A DNA stretch of 42,918 bases from Chitinophagales bacterium (GCA_016787295.1 JAEUUX010000084.1:1-42918); one strand, 5' to 3'. Numbered from the stretch's first letter, positions 8,675-18,484 are shown. Program-made: numbers and translations. Notes: generated by a model from the letters alone, not told the origin.

Positions 8675-9580
8675 ATGCCCCTTGAACAGTTAAACCACCC
8701 TACGCCCATAGTGTTGATTACTAATTGTGACAACAATTTTGCGATATTGTTGGGGGCAATGGTATATTCGTTGGGCAAAAACTATGTAGGTAGCAGTTCT
8801 ATTCATCTATATGCCATTTCGGACGGTATTTTTAGCATTAACAAACACAAAGTAGAGCAAAGCAATGTGTCTGATAAAATCACGATTCAATGGGTAGAAG
8901 TTACAGAATCTTTATTGCAGCAACTCAACTTGCCCGATAATCCGAACAATGTTCTGCACTGCCGTACCACTTATTGCAAACTATTGATGCCCTATTTTTT
9001 GCCCAAGGAAGTCAAAAAAGCCATTTATATAGATGTTGATACCATCATATTGGGCGATATCGAGCATTTATGGAACATTTCTATCCAAGCACCCAATATT
9101 GTGGCAGCCGTGCAAGACCCCATTGGAACAGCCGCCGCCGAAGGAGGTATTGGCAATTATGCCGCTTTGGGTATCGATGCCGATAATCCGTACTTTAATG
9201 CGGGTTTGATTATGGTAGATTTGGAACGCTGGCGCGCTGCCGATATAAGCCATCGTGTGGTCAATTGTGTGAATCAATATACCGAATATGCCGATTTTGC
9301 CGACCAATATGGTCTTAATGTTATTTTGGCTACACAATGGCAAATCTTAGACCCCTTGTGGAATTATTATGCCAACCAAAATGCACCCGCTACAGTGCCA
9401 CACATCATTCATTACATTATGCAAAAACCCATTTATCACGATTATGCCTGCACCGAACATTTTCGTCAAATATTTTATGACCATCTGCAACACACTCCTT
9501 GGAGAGGTCTCAAGCCAATGGGCAGATGGCAACGGCGTATCAATCGCTGGTTAGCACAATGGAATATCGTCAAGATTTAA
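8675..9580 (+). CDS. Family 8 glycosyltransferase
   Basis: 301 residues of a retaining GT8 (LgtC/GlgA-like galactosyl/glucosyl-transferase group). Visible motifs are 'PIVLITNCDNNFAILLGAMVYSL' near the N-terminus, 'RTTYCKLLMPYFLP', the metal-binding DXD in 'AIYIDVDTIILGDI', 'NPYFNAGLIMVDLERWR' and 'DQYGLNVIL'. A late His in 'HIIHYIMQKP' fits the third metal ligand. The C-terminus (about 275-301) is basic and aromatic, as in lipid-glycan enzymes that touch the membrane. It is the first gene after the internal terminator and is followed by the flippase at 51 bases. Donor is probably UDP-galactose or UDP-glucose, but this is inference from the family. Confidence 0.9.
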   Translation: MPLEQLNHPTPIVLITNCDNNFAILLGAMVYSLGKNYVGSSSIHLYAISDGIFSINKHKVEQSNVSDKITIQWVEVTESLLQQLNLPDNPNNVLHCRTTYCKLLMPYFLPKEVKKAIYIDVDTIILGDIEHLWNISIQAPNIVAAVQDPIGTAAAEGGIGNYAALGIDADNPYFNAGLIMVDLERWRAADISHRVVNCVNQYTEYADFADQYGLNVILATQWQILDPLWNYYANQNAPATVPHIIHYIMQKPIYHDYACTEHFRQIFYDHLQHTPWRGLKPMGRWQRRINRWLAQWNIVKI

Positions 9581-9631
9581 GCCTTTTTACAAAAACCACA
9601 ACCTTTTACATTTTATTCCTTATCTAAAAAA

Positions 9632-10969
9632 ATGCCGCAACGCTGGATAAAATCGAGTCTATATGCATTAGGCGACCGCATTTCCGCTTTGATATTCGGA
9701 TTTGGCAGCGTCTTTATATTGTTGCGCATGCTCACCCAAGAAAGTTTTGGCGAATGGGCTTTGTTCATCACCCTAACTGCTTTTATAGAAGTTGCCCGTA
9801 ATGGACTTATACAAAATGCCCTAATCAAATACTTAGCAGGACATGCTCCCGACGAACATGCCACAATAACAACAGCCTCTTTTGTCCTAAATTGTTTGTT
9901 GACCTTAGTGAGCATTGGTTTTTTGCTGTTCGCAGGTGGTTTTTTGAACCAATTATGGCATACGCAGCAAATGCAAACCTTGTGTCAACTTTATTGCTTT
10001 ACCACTCTTGCACTGATTCCTTTGTCACAATACAATTTTTTGCAGCAAGCCAACTCCGATTTTAGAGCTATTTTTTGGACAAATTTTGTGCGACAAGGTA
10101 TATTTTTTGCTTTTGTTGCCTACAATTTAATCATTGGCTTTAAGGTATCTTTGACTTATTTGGCGGCTTGTCAAATCGTGGCAGCAGTAGTGGCAAGTGG
10201 CGTAGCATATAGCTTTTCGCCCAAGATGTCCATTTGGAGTTCATCTATCGAGTGGAAGTGGGTTAACACCTTGTTTCAGTTTGGGAAATTTGTTTTGGGA
10301 ACAAATTTAGCCGCAATGATATACAAAAGTGTTGACAAATTTATGCTCGGAGCCTTGCTGCCTACTACCGCGCCTGTGGCTATTTATGATGTAGCCATCA
10401 GAATCAACAATATCAATGAAGTGCCTACATTGTCGTTAGCTGCCATCTTGTTTCCCGAAAACGCCAAACGCGCCCAAACCGATGGCACAAATGCACTCAA
10501 ATACCTCTACGAAAAATCAGTTGGCATTATGTTGGCATTGGTATTGCCGGGCATTATTTTCATCAATTTATTTCCCAAGTTGGTAATATTGCTATTGGCG
10601 GGCGAACAGTATTTGGAAACAGCCAATTTGTTGCGCCTAACCACACTTTTTGGGTTTTTCCTACCTTTTGCCATACAATTTGGGTCTGTTTTTGACGCTA
10701 TGGGCAAACCTCACCTCAATTTTGCATTCGTAGTAGTAGGTACACTCCTGAACACCCTCTTAAATTTTTTGTTTATTAGCCGATTTGGGTTAAATGGCGC
10801 AGTATATGCCACACTACTGACCTTTGTGTTGACTTTTATTGGCAACCAAGTATTATTGCGAAAACATCTTGACATCAGTTTTATCAATATCCTGAAATAC
10901 CTAAAAGATTTTTACCCCGAAGCATGGCAATTAGTCTTGCATAAAATTAAGCCATCTACAACACCATGA
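9632..10969 (+). CDS. Wzx-type polysaccharide flippase (MOP superfamily)
   Basis: 445 residues with about 12-14 hydrophobic helices spread over the whole length, as in Polysacc_synt/MVF flippases. The start 'KSSLYALGDRISALIFGFGSVFILLRMLTQESFGEWALF' is typical: an amphipathic N-terminus, then 'LGDR' and a 'FGEWAL' turn where many members have YG. 'MIYKSVDKFMLGALLP' in the middle fits the central helix pair. Such proteins move undecaprenyl-linked repeat units across the cytoplasmic membrane. The gene ends in ATGA, overlapping the start of the next glycosyltransferase by four bases, so the two are translationally coupled. No Wzy polymerase is seen next to it. Confidence 0.88.
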   Translation: MPQRWIKSSLYALGDRISALIFGFGSVFILLRMLTQESFGEWALFITLTAFIEVARNGLIQNALIKYLAGHAPDEHATITTASFVLNCLLTLVSIGFLLFAGGFLNQLWHTQQMQTLCQLYCFTTLALIPLSQYNFLQQANSDFRAIFWTNFVRQGIFFAFVAYNLIIGFKVSLTYLAACQIVAAVVASGVAYSFSPKMSIWSSSIEWKWVNTLFQFGKFVLGTNLAAMIYKSVDKFMLGALLPTTAPVAIYDVAIRINNINEVPTLSLAAILFPENAKRAQTDGTNALKYLYEKSVGIMLALVLPGIIFINLFPKLVILLLAGEQYLETANLLRLTTLFGFFLPFAIQFGSVFDAMGKPHLNFAFVVVGTLLNTLLNFLFISRFGLNGAVYATLLTFVLTFIGNQVLLRKHLDISFINILKYLKDFYPEAWQLVLHKIKPSTTP

Positions 10970-12201
10970 ACCCACCCATAGACCTAATCATTCTAACCAT
11001 GTCGCGCTGGGACGACCCATATTCTTCCACCATTTTTTCTTTGTCCAAAGAATTTGCCAAAACCCACCGCGTTTTTTACATCGACCACCCTTTTACACTC
11101 AAAGATGTGTTGAGCAATTATCAACAACCCGCCATCACGCGCCGCCAAAAAGCCTTGTTGTGGGGACAAGATGTGTTTCACAAAGTGGGTGGAACACTGC
11201 CCAACCTCACCACAGTCACGCCGCGTTTTACCTTGCCTATCAATTGGGCAAATAAACCACTGTATGATTCGCTTTCCAATTGGGCAGATAAAGTAATATT
11301 GTCGGCCATTCGCAAAACTGTCAAAACCTACAATATCCAACAATATATTTTTATCAATTCTTTTGACCCATTTTTTGCTCGCACTTTTCCTGCCGAACAA
11401 CCCCCTTTGCTCTACATCTATCAATCCACCGATGATATGAGCCAAGGTCCTTATGTGGCAAAACATGGCGTTTGGTTAGAACAACAAGCCTTTCAAAAAG
11501 CCGACCTCACCCTCACCACCTCCCAAAGTTTAGCCCAATATGCCCGTCAATATAGTTCGAATGTCGCCTTGCTGCCCAATGCCGCCGATGTAAGTTTGTT
11601 TAAACAAGCTATAACACAAACCTATCAACGCCCCGCCGACATTCAACACATCACCACGCCCATTATTTTGTATATCGGCAACCTAAGTCAGTCGCGCACC
11701 AATTATTCGCTTATCAAAGCCATTGCCACACATCATCACAACAAACATCTTTTGTTTATTGGTCCCATAGATAGCGATGACTACCTGCAATATGGTTTAG
11801 ATAAACAATCTAATGTTACTTTTTTGCCACCCAAAAATATCAAAGAATTACCACCCTATCTTCAAGCCGCCGCTTGTGGTATCATTCCGTTCAAAGTCAA
11901 TCAACTGACCCAAAGCATATATCCACTCAAAATTAACGAATATCTGGCAGCAGGAAAACCAGTCATTACCACCAATTTTTCGCCCGATATTACCGATTTT
12001 GCCCACATCGCCTTTGTCACCAACACCGACCAAGAGTTTATTGATGCCATACAAACTGCCATTGATACCGACTCTACCACCTTGCAACAAGAGCGCGTAA
12101 TGATAGCTGAATCCAATTCGTGGCAAAACAGAGCCAAACGCTTTTGGGAGTTAGTAAACACTTGTTTAGCACAAAAAAGAACGTTTGCACCCATCGGTTG
12201 A
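10966..12201 (+). CDS. GT-B glycosyltransferase (GT4-like)
   Basis: 411 residues. The N-terminal half begins with 'IDLIILTMSRWDDPYSSTIFSLSKEFAKTHRVFYIDHP', as in TuaH/WsaF-like enzymes that act on teichuronic acid or surface glycans. The C-terminal Rossmann half starts near 'PIILYIGNLSQSRTNYSLI' and contains 'FLPPKNIKELPPYLQAAACGIIPFKVN' and 'SIYPLKINEYLAAGKPVITTNF'. That is the nucleotide-sugar site with the E-x7-E-like pattern of GT4 (here 'PLKINEYLAAGKPV'). It overlaps the flippase by four bases and is followed by a strong terminator, so it closes the polysaccharide locus. The sugar is unknown. Confidence 0.85.
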   Translation: MNPPIDLIILTMSRWDDPYSSTIFSLSKEFAKTHRVFYIDHPFTLKDVLSNYQQPAITRRQKALLWGQDVFHKVGGTLPNLTTVTPRFTLPINWANKPLYDSLSNWADKVILSAIRKTVKTYNIQQYIFINSFDPFFARTFPAEQPPLLYIYQSTDDMSQGPYVAKHGVWLEQQAFQKADLTLTTSQSLAQYARQYSSNVALLPNAADVSLFKQAITQTYQRPADIQHITTPIILYIGNLSQSRTNYSLIKAIATHHHNKHLLFIGPIDSDDYLQYGLDKQSNVTFLPPKNIKELPPYLQAAACGIIPFKVNQLTQSIYPLKINEYLAAGKPVITTNFSPDITDFAHIAFVTNTDQEFIDAIQTAIDTDSTTLQQERVMIAESNSWQNRAKRFWELVNTCLAQKRTFAPIG

Positions 12202-12242
12202 CCGACGAAACACACCCTATTCAGAACACATGGATAATACAC

Positions 12243-12281
12243 AAAAAAGCTGTAAACCCACTAAGGTTTACAGCTTTTTTT
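12243..12281. terminator. Strong intrinsic terminator closing the polysaccharide locus
   Basis: A perfect 16-bp stem (AAAAAAGCTGTAAACC at 12243-12258 with its complement at 12265-12280) has a six-base loop and T-tracts on both strands. It lies 41 bases past the stop of the GT-B gene and could also stop transcription arriving from thrS on the other strand. Confidence 0.9.
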
Positions 12282-12336
12282 GCGTAATATTTGTTCTATG
12301 TTGGTTGAATAGCCCGATAATACCATATTGATTTTT

Positions 12337-12446
12337 TTGGGCGTTCCCTAGCGGGCGGGCTGTTACGGGCTTCGCTCCGCTTCGGTGCTGCGTTACTCTC
12401 CGCACTGGCTAACGCCCACCCTCCACATCCCTAACGCGCTTCGCCA
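12337..12446 (+). repeat. GC-rich interspersed repeat, copy 1
   Basis: The block starts with TTGGGCGTTCCCTAGCGGGC, continues through GGGCTTCGCTCCGCTTCGG and ends with CCCTAACGCGCTTCGCC. It is far richer in G+C than its surroundings, lacks a gene, and matches blocks at 31.2 kb (same strand) and 35.3 kb (opposite strand). The remaining 12447-12530 holds only a weak hairpin (ACTCTTT/AAAGAGT, 12463-12489) behind thrS. Confidence 0.8.
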
Positions 12447-12530
12447 CTCGAACAAACTATATACTCTTTGGTTTTACAACAAAAAGAGTCCAAATATTGT
12501 GCAACATTATAATCTATGCAATAGTGCGAA

Positions 12531-14444
12531 CTAAGCAATTTCAGCCTCAAAAAGTTGTAAGAAATCGGCAAGTGAAATACTGCCTTTATCACCCTGACCA
12601 TGTCGGCGAGCCGCTACAGTTTGGTTTTCTGCTTCTTTTTCGCCTACAATCAGCATGTAAGGAATTTTACCAACTTCGGCATCGCGGATTTTTCGTCCAA
12701 TTTTTTCGGAACGATAATCAGTATGAACACGAATGTCTTTGGCTTTGAGTTGTTGGACAATGCTATCGGCATAATCATTAAATTTATCGCTAATTGGCAA
12801 CACCACTACTTGTTCGGGAGCTAACCACAAAGGGAAATTACCCGCTGTGTTTTCGATAACCATTGCAATAAATCGCTCAATAGAGCCAAAAGGTGCGCGG
12901 TGTATCATCACGGGACGGTGTTTCACATTGTCGCTACCCATATATTCGAGGTCGAAGCGTTCGGGTAAGTTGTAGTCCACCTGAATAGTACCCAACTGCC
13001 ACGAGCGTCCAATGGCATCGCGCACCATGAAATCCAACTTGGGACCATAAAAAGCCGCTTCGTCGTATTCGATGGTGATAGGCAACCCTTTTTCGTTAGC
13101 GGCTTCAATGATAGCTTTTTCTGCTTTCTCCCAATTTTCTTCCGTGCCGATATATTTGGCGCGTTCTGTTTGGTGTCGCAACGAAACTTGGGCGGTGAAA
13201 TCAGTAAAACCCATTTTGCCAAATACCAACAAAACCAAGTCGATAACGTTTTTAAATTCGTCTTTCACTTGGTCGGGTGTGCAGAAAATATGGGCATCGT
13301 CTTGTGTAAAACCTCGCACACGCAACAGACCATTAAGTTCGCCACTTTGTTCATAGCGGTAGACGGTTCCAAATTCAGCCAGACGTAAAGGCAAATCGCG
13401 ATAAGAAAATGGAAATTGTTGATAGATTTCGCAGTGATGTGGGCAGTTCATAGGCTTGAGGAAGTACAATTCGTCTTCTTTGGGCGTGTGTATAGGTTGG
13501 AAGGAGTCTTTGCCATATTTAGCAAAGTGTCCCGATGTGACATACAAATCTTTTTTGCCAATGTGTGGCGTAACGACCATTTTGTAGCCGCTTTTAACTT
13601 GCTCTTTTTTTAAGAAATCTTGCAACACATCGCGCAAAACTGTTCCTTTGGGTAGCCACAAGGGTAATCCTTGCCCTACACGGTCAGAGAAAGCAAACAA
13701 ACCCAATGCTGTACCGAGGCGTTTGTGGTTGCGGCGTTCGGCTTCTTCCAAGAATTTGTTGTATTCGTCCAATTCTGTTTGGGAGCCAAAGGTAATGCCA
13801 TAGATTCGGGTCAAGCGTGGATTTTTTTCATCACCACGCCAATAGGCAGCAGACACGTTTCGCAACTTCACAGCTTTGATATAGCCTGTGTGCGGAATAT
13901 GTGGTCCTCTACAAAGGTCTGTGAAAGCGCCTTGTGTGTAGAAAGTGATGTCACCGTCCTGCAAATTGTCAATCAGTTCGGTTTTGTAGGGATTGTTGGC
14001 ATAAACGGCGGCGGCTTCGGCTTTTGACACTTCGCGACGCACAAAAGGGTTGTTTTGTTTGGCAAGTTCCAGCATTTTTTTCTCAATAACTGGAAAATCA
14101 TCTGTGCTAACAGAACGGCTGCCCAAATCTACATCATAGTAGAAACCGTTTTCGATAGGAGGTCCGATGGTAAATTTTACATCGGGATAGAGTTGTTGCA
14201 ACGCCTCTGCCATAAGGTGTGCCGACGAGTGCCAGAAAGTTTCTTTGCCTTCTGCGTCGTCGTATGTGAGCAATTGTAGAGTGGAATCGGTCGGAATGGC
14301 GCGGTTAATGTCCCATACACTACCATTGACTTTGGCGGCGATAACTTTTTTCGCCAAACTGTTACTAATGGACTTCGCAATGTCTAAGGCAGAAGTCCCT
14401 GCTTCATACTGACGCACGTTGCCGTCGGGAAAGCTAATGTTCAT
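12531..14444 (-). CDS. thrS: Threonyl-tRNA synthetase
   Basis: Ligates threonine to tRNA-Thr and edits mischarged serine. About 637 residues from the ATG at 14444 (the ATG three bases earlier is equally possible), the usual bacterial length. Domains in order are TGS (about 1-62), the editing domain with '[13 protein letters not shown]' and 'CRGPH', the class II catalytic core with the zinc-site '[10 protein letters not shown]', motif 2 in '[20 protein letters not shown]', motif 3 in '[14 protein letters not shown]', and the anticodon-binding domain after about 535 ('[15 protein letters not shown]'). All key residues are present. No clear promoter motif is seen; a bidirectional terminator upstream (14509-14532) separates it from the broken Rpn gene. 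Confidence 0.98.
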   Translation of the reverse strand: MNISFPDGNVRQYEAGTSALDIAKSISNSLAKKVIAAKVNGSVWDINRAIPTDSTLQLLTYDDAEGKETFWHSSAHLMAEALQQLYPDVKFTIGPPIENGFYYDVDLGSRSVSTDDFPVIEKKMLELAKQNNPFVRREVSKAEAAAVYANNPYKTELIDNLQDGDITFYTQGAFTDLCRGPHIPHTGYIKAVKLRNVSAAYWRGDEKNPRLTRIYGITFGSQTELDEYNKFLEEAERRNHKRLGTALGLFAFSDRVGQGLPLWLPKGTVLRDVLQDFLKKEQVKSGYKMVVTPHIGKKDLYVTSGHFAKYGKDSFQPIHTPKEDELYFLKPMNCPHHCEIYQQFPFSYRDLPLRLAEFGTVYRYEQSGELNGLLRVRGFTQDDAHIFCTPDQVKDEFKNVIDLVLLVFGKMGFTDFTAQVSLRHQTERAKYIGTEENWEKAEKAIIEAANEKGLPITIEYDEAAFYGPKLDFMVRDAIGRSWQLGTIQVDYNLPERFDLEYMGSDNVKHRPVMIHRAPFGSIERFIAMVIENTAGNFPLWLAPEQVVVLPISDKFNDYADSIVQQLKAKDIRVHTDYRSEKIGRKIRDAEVGKIPYMLIVGEKEAENQTVAARRHGQGDKGSISLADFLQLFEAEIA

Positions 14445-14508
14445 CATAAAAATACAAAAAAATTGTCGGCTATACAAACGCCGTTGTTAAGAAGATAAAA
14501 AAAAGGTG

Positions 14509-14532
14509 ACAAGCTTACGAGGCTTGTTTTTG
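14509..14532. terminator. Bidirectional terminator between the broken Rpn gene and thrS
   Basis: ACAAGC (14509-14514) pairs with GCTTGT (14522-14527). T-tracts follow on the plus strand (TTTTTG) and, four bases out, on the minus strand (eight T). On the minus strand it follows the reconstructed stop of the Rpn gene at 14555. Confidence 0.65.
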
Positions 14533-14554
14533 ATACTTGTCTGTGTTTTATGGA

Positions 14555-15450
14555 TTATTTTGCGGAACTATTTTTTTCAATAACAACCTGAACTTCAGCT
14601 TCGGTTTTTTGAACAGAACTTGCAATGATGTCCATTGAAATACTATTGCTATACAAAGCCATGATGGTTTTTTTGTATGTTTTGCTCGGCTACCACTATG
14701 CCTTTCCGCTCTACTTTTTTCCTCGCCTTTGAGCAAACCGCGCTATTCGGCTGTCTTAATAGCCTCACGGATACCAATATAACTCAAACGGCTACGTTCG
14801 TATTCCTGCATTTGTTCGCGGTCAAGGTTGGCTAATAGGGCTGTGTCAAAGGCTTGTTCAAAAATAGGTTCTTTTAGGATTTGTGGAATGCTATCAAAGG
14901 ACTCTAAGTTTTTCAAAAAAAACGCCCATTTATCGAAATGACTCTCCAACTCCCTATCAGATTTCTTAAAGGCGGGCATTTGCAAACAGTACATTTGCAA
15001 GTTATTATAAAAAACATTGTTGTATTGGTCTTTCAGGCCAATACAGCGATAAAATGTAGCATTATCTTTATCCGTTTCATAGAAAAAATCCAGAATGCTA
15101 ATGGAATAGATATCTTTGGGCTTAAAACCCCTATCCTCACGCTGTGCTTGGTCACGAATAGGAAAAGAGATGTAATATATCAAACGGTCTTTGAAGTGCT
15201 TCATATCTGCTTTTTGTATTTCCACAATAAACTGCTCTCCATTGGCTGATTGGCAGTGGAGAGCAAAAAGAGCCTTTCGTTCGTTGCTCGTATCAGGTAG
15301 GTTTTCTGCGTTCTGAAAACTAAGTTCGGCTATTTGGTGGTGAGCAGGAAGGATAGCGTTCAAAAAATCTATCAACAAGTCTTTGCTTGCTTCTTCACCA
15401 AAAAGTTTTTTAAATCCGAAATCGGTATAGGGGTTAATATAGGTGGACAT
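14555..15450 (-). pseudogene. Rpn-family PD-(D/E)XK nuclease, broken by an in-frame stop and a frameshift
   Basis: The open part (15450-14743, 235 residues) is a typical Rpn/PDDEXK_2 protein: 'INPYTDFGFKKLFGEEASKDLLIDFLNAIL' at the start, the core 'GEQFIVEIQKADMKHFKDRLIYYIS' with the E-x-Q nuclease motif, and 'RGFKPKDIYSISILDF'. It stops at TAG (14743-14745) after 'IREAIKTAE', where the family normally runs on into a lysine/glutamate-rich tail. Reading past the stop gives 'RGLLKGEE'. Dropping one A from the A6 run (T6 at 14715-14720 on the plus strand) then restores an open frame, 'KVERKGIVVAEQNIQKTIMA' and on to a TAA at 14555-14557, which resembles the family tail. One substitution plus one homopolymer insertion thus separate it from an intact gene of about 297 residues. 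The truncated core may still fold. Confidence 0.8.
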
Positions 15451-15505
15451 AGATGGTTTTTTTTGTAGCTTATAAATAATGGTATAGTGGTGTCATCAAA
15501 TTAGA

Positions 15506-16417
15506 TTAGCCACGTCCTGCCGCTGTTAGTTGTCTAAACACCTCTTCAAGGTTATTTTTGTCTTGCGACATACCCAAAAGCGTCAGTTGGTTTTGGACAG
15601 CGAATTGGAACAAATCGGCGCGAATATCTTTGGTAGCGGTAATTTGGTATTGTCCATTGCCCAAATCGTGGACGTTTTCCAAATGTTGAATGGTTTTGAG
15701 GCGATTAGGTTCTATTTTTTGTGCCAATTCTATAGAAATGACGAAGGCGTGTTGTGTTTTTTGTTGCAATTGTTGTGCGGTATCGTTGGCGATAAGGTTG
15801 CCTTTGTTGATAATCAGAATACGGTCACACAAAGTTTGGACTTCTTGCATGATGTGGGTGGATAGCAAGACGGTTTTTTCGCTTCCCAATGTTTTGATAA
15901 CTTGTCGGATTTCTGCCAATTGATTGGGGTCTAAACCAGCAGTGGGTTCGTCGAGGATCAATACTTGTGGGTTGTGAATCATGGCTTGGGCAATGCCTAC
16001 GCGCTGGCGATAACCTTTGGAAAGGGCAGTAATTTTTTTATGTTGTTCGTTTTGTAGTCCTGTTAGCTCTATCATAGCCACTACGCGCTGCTGGGGTTGT
16101 GCTACTTTGTGGAGGCGAGCTGCAAACAGTAAGTATTCTTGCACATACATATCCACATATAAGGGGTTATGTTCGGGCAAGTAGCCGATATGTTGACGCA
16201 CCTCTAATGGATTTTTGACAATATCGTAGCCACACACGCTGGCAGTACCTTCTGTGGGAGGAAGGTAGCAGGTGAGCATTTTCATGGTAGTAGATTTGCC
16301 TGCTCCGTTGGGACCCAAGAAGCCTACGATTTCGGCAGTTTGGGTTTCGAATGACAGCTCATTGACAGCTATTTGGCTGCCATATTTTTTTGTCAGTTGT
16401 TGGACTTGTATAGACAA
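15506..16417 (-). CDS. gldA: GldA-type ABC transporter ATP-binding protein (gliding motility-associated)
   Basis: 303 residues. A complete ABC ATPase: Walker A 'GPNGAGKST' (35-43), Q-loop region 'IGYLPEHNPLYVDMYVQEYL', signature 'LSKGYRQRVGIAQAM' (from 132), Walker B 'LILDEPTAGLDPNQ' (from 153) and H-loop 'LLSTHIMQEVQTLCDRI'. The 'GYLPEHNPLY' and 'SKGYRQRVG' stretches and the C-terminal extension match GldA, which in Flavobacterium works with GldF/GldG in gliding. No gldF or gldG is next to it here, and it stands alone on the minus strand between the broken Rpn gene and the zinc-ribbon gene. A general Bacteroidota ABC exporter of the same subgroup is the alternative. Confidence 0.82.
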   Translation of the reverse strand: MSIQVQQLTKKYGSQIAVNELSFETQTAEIVGFLGPNGAGKSTTMKMLTCYLPPTEGTASVCGYDIVKNPLEVRQHIGYLPEHNPLYVDMYVQEYLLFAARLHKVAQPQQRVVAMIELTGLQNEQHKKITALSKGYRQRVGIAQAMIHNPQVLILDEPTAGLDPNQLAEIRQVIKTLGSEKTVLLSTHIMQEVQTLCDRILIINKGNLIANDTAQQLQQKTQHAFVISIELAQKIEPNRLKTIQHLENVHDLGNGQYQITATKDIRADLFQFAVQNQLTLLGMSQDKNNLEEVFRQLTAAGRG

Positions 16418-16445
16418 GGTTAAAAGTTTTAGAGATTAGTGGATA

Positions 16446-16484
16446 TAACAATGCCCTCCATGTGTAGGCAGGAAGGCATTGTTA
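16446..16484 (-). terminator. Hairpin terminator after the zinc-ribbon gene
   Basis: A perfect 10-bp inverted repeat (TAACAATGCC at 16446-16455 with its complement at 16475-16484) lies 30 bases past the stop of the zinc-ribbon gene. The U-tract is weak, so termination strength is uncertain. Confidence 0.6.
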
Positions 16485-16513
16485 GAAAAGCAAAGAACAA
16501 AAAGGATTTGGGA

Positions 16514-17293
16514 TTATAGCAGCTCCTCGTCATGTTCAACATCACCATATTCGGGGTCGATGTAGGGGCTTACCAGAATGCGTCCACAGTGTTCGCATAA
16601 ATGGATTTTTTTATGTTGTGCTATTTCGATTTGTTTTTGGGGAGGGATTTTGCCAAAGCAACCGCCACACGAGTCGCGTTCGATGGGAACAACTGCCAAA
16701 CCGTTGCGATAGGTATTTCTGATTCGGTTATAGGCAGCGAGCAAACGTTCTTTGATATGTCCCATTTGTTCGGCAGCTTTATGCACCAATTCTTGTTCTT
16801 CTTTGGCTGTTTCGGTAATAATAACTTCGAGTTCTTTCTTTTTGTTGTCCAATTCGCGACGTTTAACATCGCGACGTTTTTGTGATTCTTGCAGATATTG
16901 TTTTTTGGTTTCGATATCGCGCAAGGTATCGCGGGTGCGTTTTTTAGCCAATTCGATATCGAGGTGTTGCATCTCGATTTCTTTGCTAATAGCATCAAAT
17001 TCGCGGTTGTTTTTCACGTTCATTTGCTGTTTTTCGTATTTAGCAATGAGTGTTTCCGCGTTTTCGATGGTAATGTTATAGTTAGTAATTTGTGTGTTTA
17101 GCTGGTTCAATTCGGTTTCCAAATTGCTGATGCGGGTTTCGAGACCTGCCATCTCGTCTTCGAGGTCTTGCACTTCGTCGGGCAATTCGCCTTGTAAGAC
17201 GCGTATTTCATCAATTTTGGAATGAATTTTTTGCAATTCATAGAGTTGCAACAGTTCCTCTTCGGGCGTTACAATGTCTTTTACTTGTGCCAT
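16514..17293 (-). CDS. Coiled-coil protein with C-terminal C4 zinc ribbon (zf-RING_7/CT398-like)
   Basis: 259 residues. Residues about 10-185 are a long antiparallel coiled coil, very rich in Glu, Lys and Gln. The C-terminus is a zinc ribbon with two CxxC pairs, 'DSCGGCFGKIPPQ' and 'HLCEHCGRIL', and an acidic tail. The family (PF02591) is widespread and its exact function is unknown; a nucleic-acid- or secretion-related adaptor role has been suggested. It follows the NIF3 gene by four bases, an arrangement that recurs in many bacteria, so the two are clearly cotranscribed and probably functionally linked. Confidence 0.9.
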   Translation of the reverse strand: MAQVKDIVTPEEELLQLYELQKIHSKIDEIRVLQGELPDEVQDLEDEMAGLETRISNLETELNQLNTQITNYNITIENAETLIAKYEKQQMNVKNNREFDAISKEIEMQHLDIELAKKRTRDTLRDIETKKQYLQESQKRRDVKRRELDNKKKELEVIITETAKEEQELVHKAAEQMGHIKERLLAAYNRIRNTYRNGLAVVPIERDSCGGCFGKIPPQKQIEIAQHKKIHLCEHCGRILVSPYIDPEYGDVEHDEELL

Positions 17294-17297
17294 TTAT

Positions 17298-18356
17298 TTA
17301 TAGGTATTTTATTGGATTGGTGTTAATTTGCGAAATAATGGGTGCAAAGTTAGGGAATTTTTGCGACAAAATGCTCTGTAGTATTTCGGTCGTATATTGT
17401 TCTGATTCATAATGCCCTATGTCGGCAATAACAATTTGTTCGTTGGCATCAAAAAATTGATGATACTTGAAATCGGCGGTAATAAATATATCTGCTTTGG
17501 CTTGGATAGCTTGTGGCAACAAGAAACTTCCTGCTCCACCACAAACGGCAATGCGGCGCACTTTTTTCTTTAATAGGCGCGTATGACGAATGCAGTCGGC
17601 TTTCATGGTGCTTTTGAGATGTTTCAAAAACTCGGTGGTCGATGTATCTTCTGCCAAATCTCCTACCATACCTGCGCCTATTTGCGAATAGGTATTCTGA
17701 ATGCTTAGGATTTCATAGCTCGGTTTGGGTGATGGGTGCGAACTGCGCAAGGCTGCCAAAACTTGGCTTTGGAGATGAGCAGGAAATAAGATGTCCAATT
17801 TCATGCTCGCTTGCTGTCCTTTTTGGTCGGCAGCAATACCCACGCCCAACATGCTGAAGCTCGACTCGTCATAGTCTACCAATGTACCTGCACCTGCTTT
17901 GGTGAGAGCATGACGAACAGAATCGGCATGAGCTAATGGCACACTAACACTAATTTTACGAGTGGTTTGTGGTCTTTGGATTAAAACTTGGCGGTTGGAT
18001 AAACCAAGTTTTTCTGCTATTTTTTGGTTAACTCCATCAAAAACATTATCTAAGTTGGTATGAATCGCATAGATAGCAATATCGTTTTTGATAGCTTTGA
18101 TGAGGGTTCTTTCAATATAGTTTTTGCCCGTAATTTTTTTTAATCCGCTAAAAATAATAGGATGATGGGCAATAATGAGGTTACAAGACTTCTCGATGGC
18201 TTCGTCTACTACTTCTTCGGTCGAGTCTAAGCACAATAAGGCATTAGTACATTCATCGTTAAGGTTGCCGGTCAATAGACCAGCATTGTCATACGCCTCT
18301 TGGTAGTCGAGCGGGGCGATGGTTTCGAGATGTTGAATGATGTCTTTAATTTTCAT
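17298..18356 (-). CDS. NIF3/YbgI-family dinuclear metal-centre protein
   Basis: 352 residues from the ATG at 18356 (MKIKDI; another ATG lies at 18362). The N- and C-terminal parts form the NIF3 fold with metal ligands in '[12 protein letters not shown]' (HH), 'AIHTNLDNV' (H, D) and the late '[14 protein letters not shown]' and '[12 protein letters not shown]' (H, E). The central about 130 residues ('[24 protein letters not shown]...') are the PII/CutA-like insertion found in long members. NIF3 proteins form hexamers with a dinuclear metal site. They are often annotated as GTP cyclohydrolase I type 2, but the true role is unsettled. First gene of the pair with the zinc-ribbon protein; a divergent promoter region with superoxide dismutase lies upstream. 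Confidence 0.92.
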   Translation of the reverse strand: MKIKDIIQHLETIAPLDYQEAYDNAGLLTGNLNDECTNALLCLDSTEEVVDEAIEKSCNLIIAHHPIIFSGLKKITGKNYIERTLIKAIKNDIAIYAIHTNLDNVFDGVNQKIAEKLGLSNRQVLIQRPQTTRKISVSVPLAHADSVRHALTKAGAGTLVDYDESSFSMLGVGIAADQKGQQASMKLDILFPAHLQSQVLAALRSSHPSPKPSYEILSIQNTYSQIGAGMVGDLAEDTSTTEFLKHLKSTMKADCIRHTRLLKKKVRRIAVCGGAGSFLLPQAIQAKADIFITADFKYHQFFDANEQIVIADIGHYESEQYTTEILQSILSQKFPNFAPIISQINTNPIKYL

Positions 18357-18393
18357 AGACATAAATACATTGATGTTTGCGTTTTCTGGTAGG

Positions 18394-18401
18394 CAAAGGT
18401 A
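18394..18401 (-). promoter_or_regulatory. -7 promoter box of the NIF3/zinc-ribbon pair
   Basis: TACCTTTG on the minus strand, 38 bases before the ATG at 18356. No clear TTG is seen at -33. Confidence 0.5.
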
Positions 18402-18484
18402 CGGTTTTTTTGGGAATTATTGCGCTATTTTGAACATTTTTTGCTTTTTTTTGTTTTATAAAAGCAATGGTACTCAAAAACTGC

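Noticed and set aside
14548-14736. Separate small gene downstream of the truncated Rpn frame
   Set aside because: It is the frameshifted tail of the Rpn gene; removing one A from a homopolymer joins it to the family pattern in another frame.
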